NCBI GenBank assembly: GCA_013365325.1
Contig: JABVXV010000138.1
Coordinates: forward strand, 62,001-126,000
Reading direction: 5' to 3'
Length of the DNA stretch: 64,000 nt
Source: Dipetalonema caudispina
Taxonomy: Eukaryota > Nematoda > Chromadorea > Rhabditida > Onchocercidae
The notes under the pieces were generated by a model that saw nothing but the letters and a program-made list of their open reading frames with translations, searched no databases and had not been told where the DNA came from. Shown one piece after another: positions 59,357-64,000 of this stretch. Positions within the stretch are counted from its first letter, which is position 1. Each line of letters starts with the position of its first letter. The position numbers and the translations under genes were made by a program.

Positions 59357-62300
59357 TTAGACATTGTGACAATCATGATGAAAACATGAGCGAATTTTAG
59401 GCTTATAATAGACATAAGCCCAGATTGCTAATAAAGCTGTAAGTGAAACCGGTATAGCAATCACACCAGCACTTACCATTCCGGCTTGTAACGTTAATAC
59501 TGCTCCACCGATAGCTGCTGATGCAGCTGATCCAAGACCCATGCCTATTTCAAAATAAAATTTTTCAAATTTTAAAAATAACTATTAACAGGTAATAATA
59601 AAGCAGAGAAATACTGGGAAATAATCATTTATTTGATTTTTATTCGTAATTTTAAAAAATTTAAAAAATAGTACCAAAAAAAACGGAGTCACCACATGCG
59701 ATCATACGCGACACACAACTCGTCACACGTTTTTCTTTGTTTAATCGTTTATACTTTTCCAATTCACTCTGCAATAGCATCGAAATAATACAAAATTTAT
59801 TTCTGACCTCTAGGAAATATTATTTTAAACAATAGGAGATTCAAATATAAAAATGGAAATCATAATTTCTATGCACACTTTTTTTTAAATTATCTTTACA
59901 TTTATATTCTGTTGTAGCGTTGAGAGATTTCTGGATCGAACTTCGCTGCTTCCAATTTTTGGATACTTTTCGAAAATATTCAAAGCTATAATACCATATT
60001 TGATGTGTGCTTCATGGAGCCGTTTTTCCGGCAGCATTCCTGATTTCAAACAAATCTAAAATATTTTTAGTTATTCTAGAAACGAAAGTCACAGCTATAA
60101 CTGTATCTAGCACATAGTATAATTTATACGAAATGATGTAAACGAATGACATACAGCAAATTTCATTTTCAAATAATTTGAATATTTCAGCTTAGAATTA
60201 TTGTTACAATAAATTGTTTGAGATTTCGTACGAAATTTAGAAACTATGATTGTTACCCGATCCATTCCTCGGATATATGCTATTTTTGCTTCATTTGCTG
60301 CTTCCAAATATATCAACTGGGCATTTGTATCTAAAATCATTTGTGGCTCCGGTATTACGCAACTGTCGAATGTCTTGGCAAACTCCTGAAATTTCAAGCA
60401 TTTTCCAGATATTATTTAATTTCAATTTATTCTACTTCTGTCTTTCGTCCTTTTTTTTTACACCAATTGCAACTTTATATTTCTCCGTATAAAAATCGAA
60501 GTTTTACAAAAATGAAAAACAAAAATTGAGAAGAAAATAAACCCTGAACATATCCGTGATTTTCCTACATGTGACCGTTTTTCCGTTGACAATTTTTGGT
60601 TGCAATGCTTGTGGATTCAAAAGATGTGCCGTCATTTTTTTCACCTCTTCTTTGAACAACGGCTTTATGTCTATAAGCTTTTCTGCTTATTTTTTAATTT
60701 GCTAATTTTCACTCTTTTTCTTCATTATTTTAGATTATTAGTTTTCTGTGAAATGATTAATTTCAAATTACTTGTAAAATTCAATTTATTTATAAAATAA
60801 AAGCTTTAAAACCTTTTACAAGCCCTTTGAAGGATTCATGATCTGCAACTCGATGACCCGGATGTGGTAATAAAAAACATAGCGTTTGTTCAAAACAACT
60901 TTGGATTTCCTTGCGAACAGCTCTCAATTCATTGGACTGAAAAAATTTGGATAAATGTTAAATCACTCAATCTATACAATTTACTTCACAGGTGGAATTT
61001 TTTTTCAAGTTCTAGGACACGTAAGCCAGTCTAACTCAACGTTGTGAAACAAAAGAAATCCTTGGATTACAATAACTATTTAAATATCAAAAAAATAAAA
61101 AAAAGGAAATTGGAAGATAGGTCAAACTTGATGAGATGATGATGCTTGGAGCATTGTTTTAAGGTAATCCATACCACCTTCAAATCCATACGAGCATTCT
61201 TCAGATGATTTATAATCTCGGACAACGAAAACAATTGTCTGAAGTTTGAGTTTTTTTTTTTTCCTACAAATTTTAAGTGAAGTAAGAAGTTTTATTGGTA
61301 AAATATGATAAATTAAAATAGTTTATTTCTGGCGCTCAGTAAATTAAATCAAAAATTCGGAAAAAAAATTGCTGAAACTTTGATATTTAGAAATTAGTCG
61401 TTTAATTATTTGTGTTTCGTTTATTTTTACATTGATGTTAAAGTAAATACTCTTTGGTGATGCTTTTTTTTCCGCTTTTTTTTTATGATGGAATTAATTA
61501 TTTTGAGTTGTTAATATTAAGAAGTAAAAAGAATGTTTTAAAACCTGAAAAGGTGGTTTGAATTTGGTAGCTTCATCCAGTACTAGTCGTCCATATTCAA
61601 CAAAAAGTGATAAATTTGCGAGTGAATCTTCAAGTATCGCTTCTACTATGTTATAAACTTGTACCGAACTGAATAAGGTTGATAAGGCAAATATAGTACT
61701 GGACATTTGATACGATAATGCCGCATTATTCACCGTACCCTGTGTATCCATCTATAATACGCACATTTATTATGGCTGTTTTAAATTTAAATTAAAAATA
61801 ATGGAATAATGGAAAAATATAAGAATAATGATATATGTTAATCAAAAAATAAAAATGCAAAATTATAAATAACGAAAAATGATCTACACGTAATTTGGAC
61901 TTATTAAATAATTTAAAAAAAAATTTATTCGACAGAAAAGAAAATTGAATTTTAATGGAATGAAATCAGTATATTTTCAAGAAATATAAATATAATCTCA
62001 AATTTCAACCAACCAATACAACAGCATATGTTTCACCGTTTGCTGCTTCAATCATTATCGGTTCACCCCAGATCCATATTCCTGCGGTGTCACGTTTTAT
62101 CCCGGGTCTCCAATGAAAGCCTCCTAAGTGTGAATCATCCAGAAGCCATTCCAAAACTGTATCATTCTTTAAAAAATAAAAGTAAAAATAGAAATTGAAG
62201 TTAAGACAAAAGGAATATATGTTATAAATTTAGCAAAATGACTTCAAATTCAATCGAAATTATACAAATTACCTGCTGCGATTTTTGCAAACTATACAGA

Positions 62301-62790
62301 TAATCGAGGAAGATATTGAGTAAAAAACTTTTCCCTTTTCGAAATATACCTGCTACACTAACGATTACTACCTGAAAACTAAATAGCTGAAAAGTTTTAA
62401 TTATTAAAAGCTCAAAATAAACTAACTGAGTACCTCGACTAGTAAACATACTCTTTGTTTTCTAGATGTTTTTATTTCAAAAATTAGCTAGAAATAATTC
62501 TAAAACTGGAAACATTAAATACCAAAAATTTGGTTAATTTCATTTCCAATTTTGCAGAAAATTAGTTTATTTCAAAATAAAATCTCATTCAACAAATGAA
62601 TAAATATCTTTTTATTAGCGATGGATGAATGTCCAAGCACAGAAGTAAGTGAGTTTTCCAAAAATTTATAACGATTAGGTTGTGATGAAAGTGGAGCAAT
62701 TATTTGCACAGGATGAACTTTGTGACGGCGTTCTATCTGATCACGTATGCTAAATCCGGCTTGAAATGGGGCCGTTATATCGAATGACAT
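59357..62790 (-). CDS. Atlastin-type dynamin-like GTPase
   Basis: Membrane GTPase that tethers and fuses ER tubules. Eleven exons: 62790-62608, 62371-62273, 62166-62014, 61751-61545, 61238-61128, 60936-60813, 60670-60543, 60385-60257, 60055-59900, 59768-59675, 59544-59357; phases agree and give 523 residues. G1 is VSVAGIFRKGKSFL (about 66-79), G2 includes RDTAGIWIW (Thr121), G3 is MDTQG (146-150) and G4 is FVVRD (218-222), the RD form typical of atlastin/GBP proteins. Then come CFLLPHPG, NGKTVTCRK and the three-helix middle domain with NEAKIAYIRGMDRICLKSG. A hydrophobic hairpin (about 455-510) ends in AIWAYVYYKP. Only 13 residues follow, so the usual amphipathic tail is absent. The first exon ends AATAAAAAG|ATATTT with no GT donor, though the protein aligns cleanly across the junction. 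An upstream exon may exist before 62790. This could be a divergent paralogue; identity as an atlastin is firm. Confidence 0.93.
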
Positions 62791-64000
62791 TACATCGGCA
62801 ATTCTGCAATTTCTAAATATCAAAATTTAAAATCAACGAACTGTTTGTGGTATCTTTACAAAACGACTTCGGCAGAAACACAAAGCTATTTGTTTTAGCT
62901 CGATTTCATTCAATTTAAATTAGTTCAGTTTTTTATGTCAGTACTTTTTTTATTATTAATGCAAGTGTGAAGAAAAAAGTGACTTTATGAATGTCAATTT
63001 TCAAATATTAGAAATAATTCTGGTTAAATATTTGAAATTCTTCAACATAAATAAATGTAATATCATGAATTGTCCCGAAATTAACTCGAATATAACTGAA
63101 TTGAATGAGAAAAAGTAAGTTTAGCTAGCACAGTATTTTCTTCTTAGCTTAGCTTAGTATTTGCATAATTTCAACCGAAATTTCTTGACAATTACGCCGT
63201 TGTTTAATTAGTTTGCTTCATGCAACATTTAAAAAATTGCCATGGAACTACCATATGAAATTTAAAATGTAATTTTAATTTTTGATGGTCCATTCAAAAA
63301 TTCATTCATTTAATAGTAACAATAAATTTGCCGCATATCAAAAGACAAAATTTTCCTATGAAAACAAGTGCAAAAACTTTTTTACTAATTGGTAACACAA
63401 AGATAGTGATGAGATGACTATGTATTTTAATTTGAATCTTGCCATTGTTGAATAAAAGTTGAACTTCAAAAATCTGCTTTCCAGCCTATTTTTGTTTCGT
63501 AGTTAAATGAATGGACAAAGATCAATGAGGTTTGCAACTTTTTCGAAATCTAATAAAACTTCCCAATTAACAACAAGAAAATTTCGTGTCTTTTTCTTTT
63601 TTGAAAATTTAAATTGGCATTCCAAATTTTTATTACTTCTTTCCTCTTCTTTTGTCTTTGCTCTAAATGATGGAGGAATGGCATCTTGCAACATTTTTGT
63701 TTGCTGCTTATCATTTTTAACTAGTTTCTTTTTTTTAAAGCAGAAAACAAACTGTAAAGGATGAATGTTACAGAAGCATTTTACTGCTGGTCTCACTAAA
63801 ATCATATTTAAATACATCCGATACCACTTACGAAATGAAAACCTACCGACAAAGCAGTATTAATCAGATAGATGAAAATCCGAGGAGATATTCATAAATT
63901 ACTCTTACATCTGGATATTGCTGATATCAAAAATTTTGATTCATAAAAATATCGATCGCTGATGGAAATTGAAATGAAAAATGAAAATACTGTCTGTCTG
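62791..64000. other. Upstream of the atlastin gene, no gene seen
   Basis: An acceptor (AAATTGCAG, ending at 62804) precedes the first coding exon, so a 5' UTR exon or spliced leader is possible. The overlapping frames at 63503-63817 are open on both strands but carry no domain and no convincing splice sites. Confidence 0.4.

Noticed and set aside
63503..63817. Open frames on both strands near the window end
   Set aside because: They are mutually overlapping, carry no motif and have no convincing splice sites.

Overview
The window looks like a piece of a nematode chromosome, most likely a filarial or related spirurid worm. The DNA is AT-rich. Genes are broken into many short exons with GT..AG introns, from about 55 nt to more than 6 kb. 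Acceptors are mostly of the nematode TTTCAG type, and the recognisable proteins are all metazoan. Assignment to the filariae is inference. No tRNA, rRNA, CRISPR array or bacterial operon was seen. Gene models were built by hand from reading-frame phase across splice sites and from family motifs.

Layout. 1-1.9 kb: upstream region with a GC-richer leader. 1.9-11.4 kb, plus strand: a homeodomain-interacting protein kinase (HPK-1/HIPK), kinase domain complete. 11.4-15.9 kb: AT-rich, no gene seen. 15.9-19.1 kb, minus: TFIID/SAGA subunit TAF12, with a long Gln/Met/Pro-rich N-terminus before a C-terminal histone fold. 20.5-24.6 kb, minus: a 10-exon major facilitator (SLC17-like) transporter. 24.6-29.3 kb: no gene seen. 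29.3-30.4 kb, minus: a small RING-H2 plus coiled-coil protein. 30.6-31.7 kb: repeats, LTR-like signals and CCAAT boxes between divergent genes. 32.5-33.1 kb, plus: a small single-span, probably mitochondrial protein. 33.45-33.86 kb, plus: the 5' end of an unidentified gene. 34-46 kb: mostly non-coding, with isolated exon-like pieces, a perfect hairpin and a GC-rich repeat-like island. 46.1-57.2 kb, plus: a Shisa-like cysteine-rich membrane protein with a PPPY motif. 59.4-62.8 kb, minus: an atlastin-type dynamin-like GTPase whose first intron lacks a GT donor.

The genes do not form an obvious pathway: a nuclear kinase, a general transcription factor, a solute carrier, a RING protein, a mitochondrial protein, a signalling-type membrane protein and an ER-shaping GTPase. 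The points most worth checking are the atlastin splice defect and missing C-terminal tail, the unresolved HPK-1 junction just after the kinase domain, the GC-rich island at 43.2-43.5 kb, the degenerate repeats at 31.1-31.5 kb, and the unidentified exons between 33 and 42 kb. I found no new multi-gene system.
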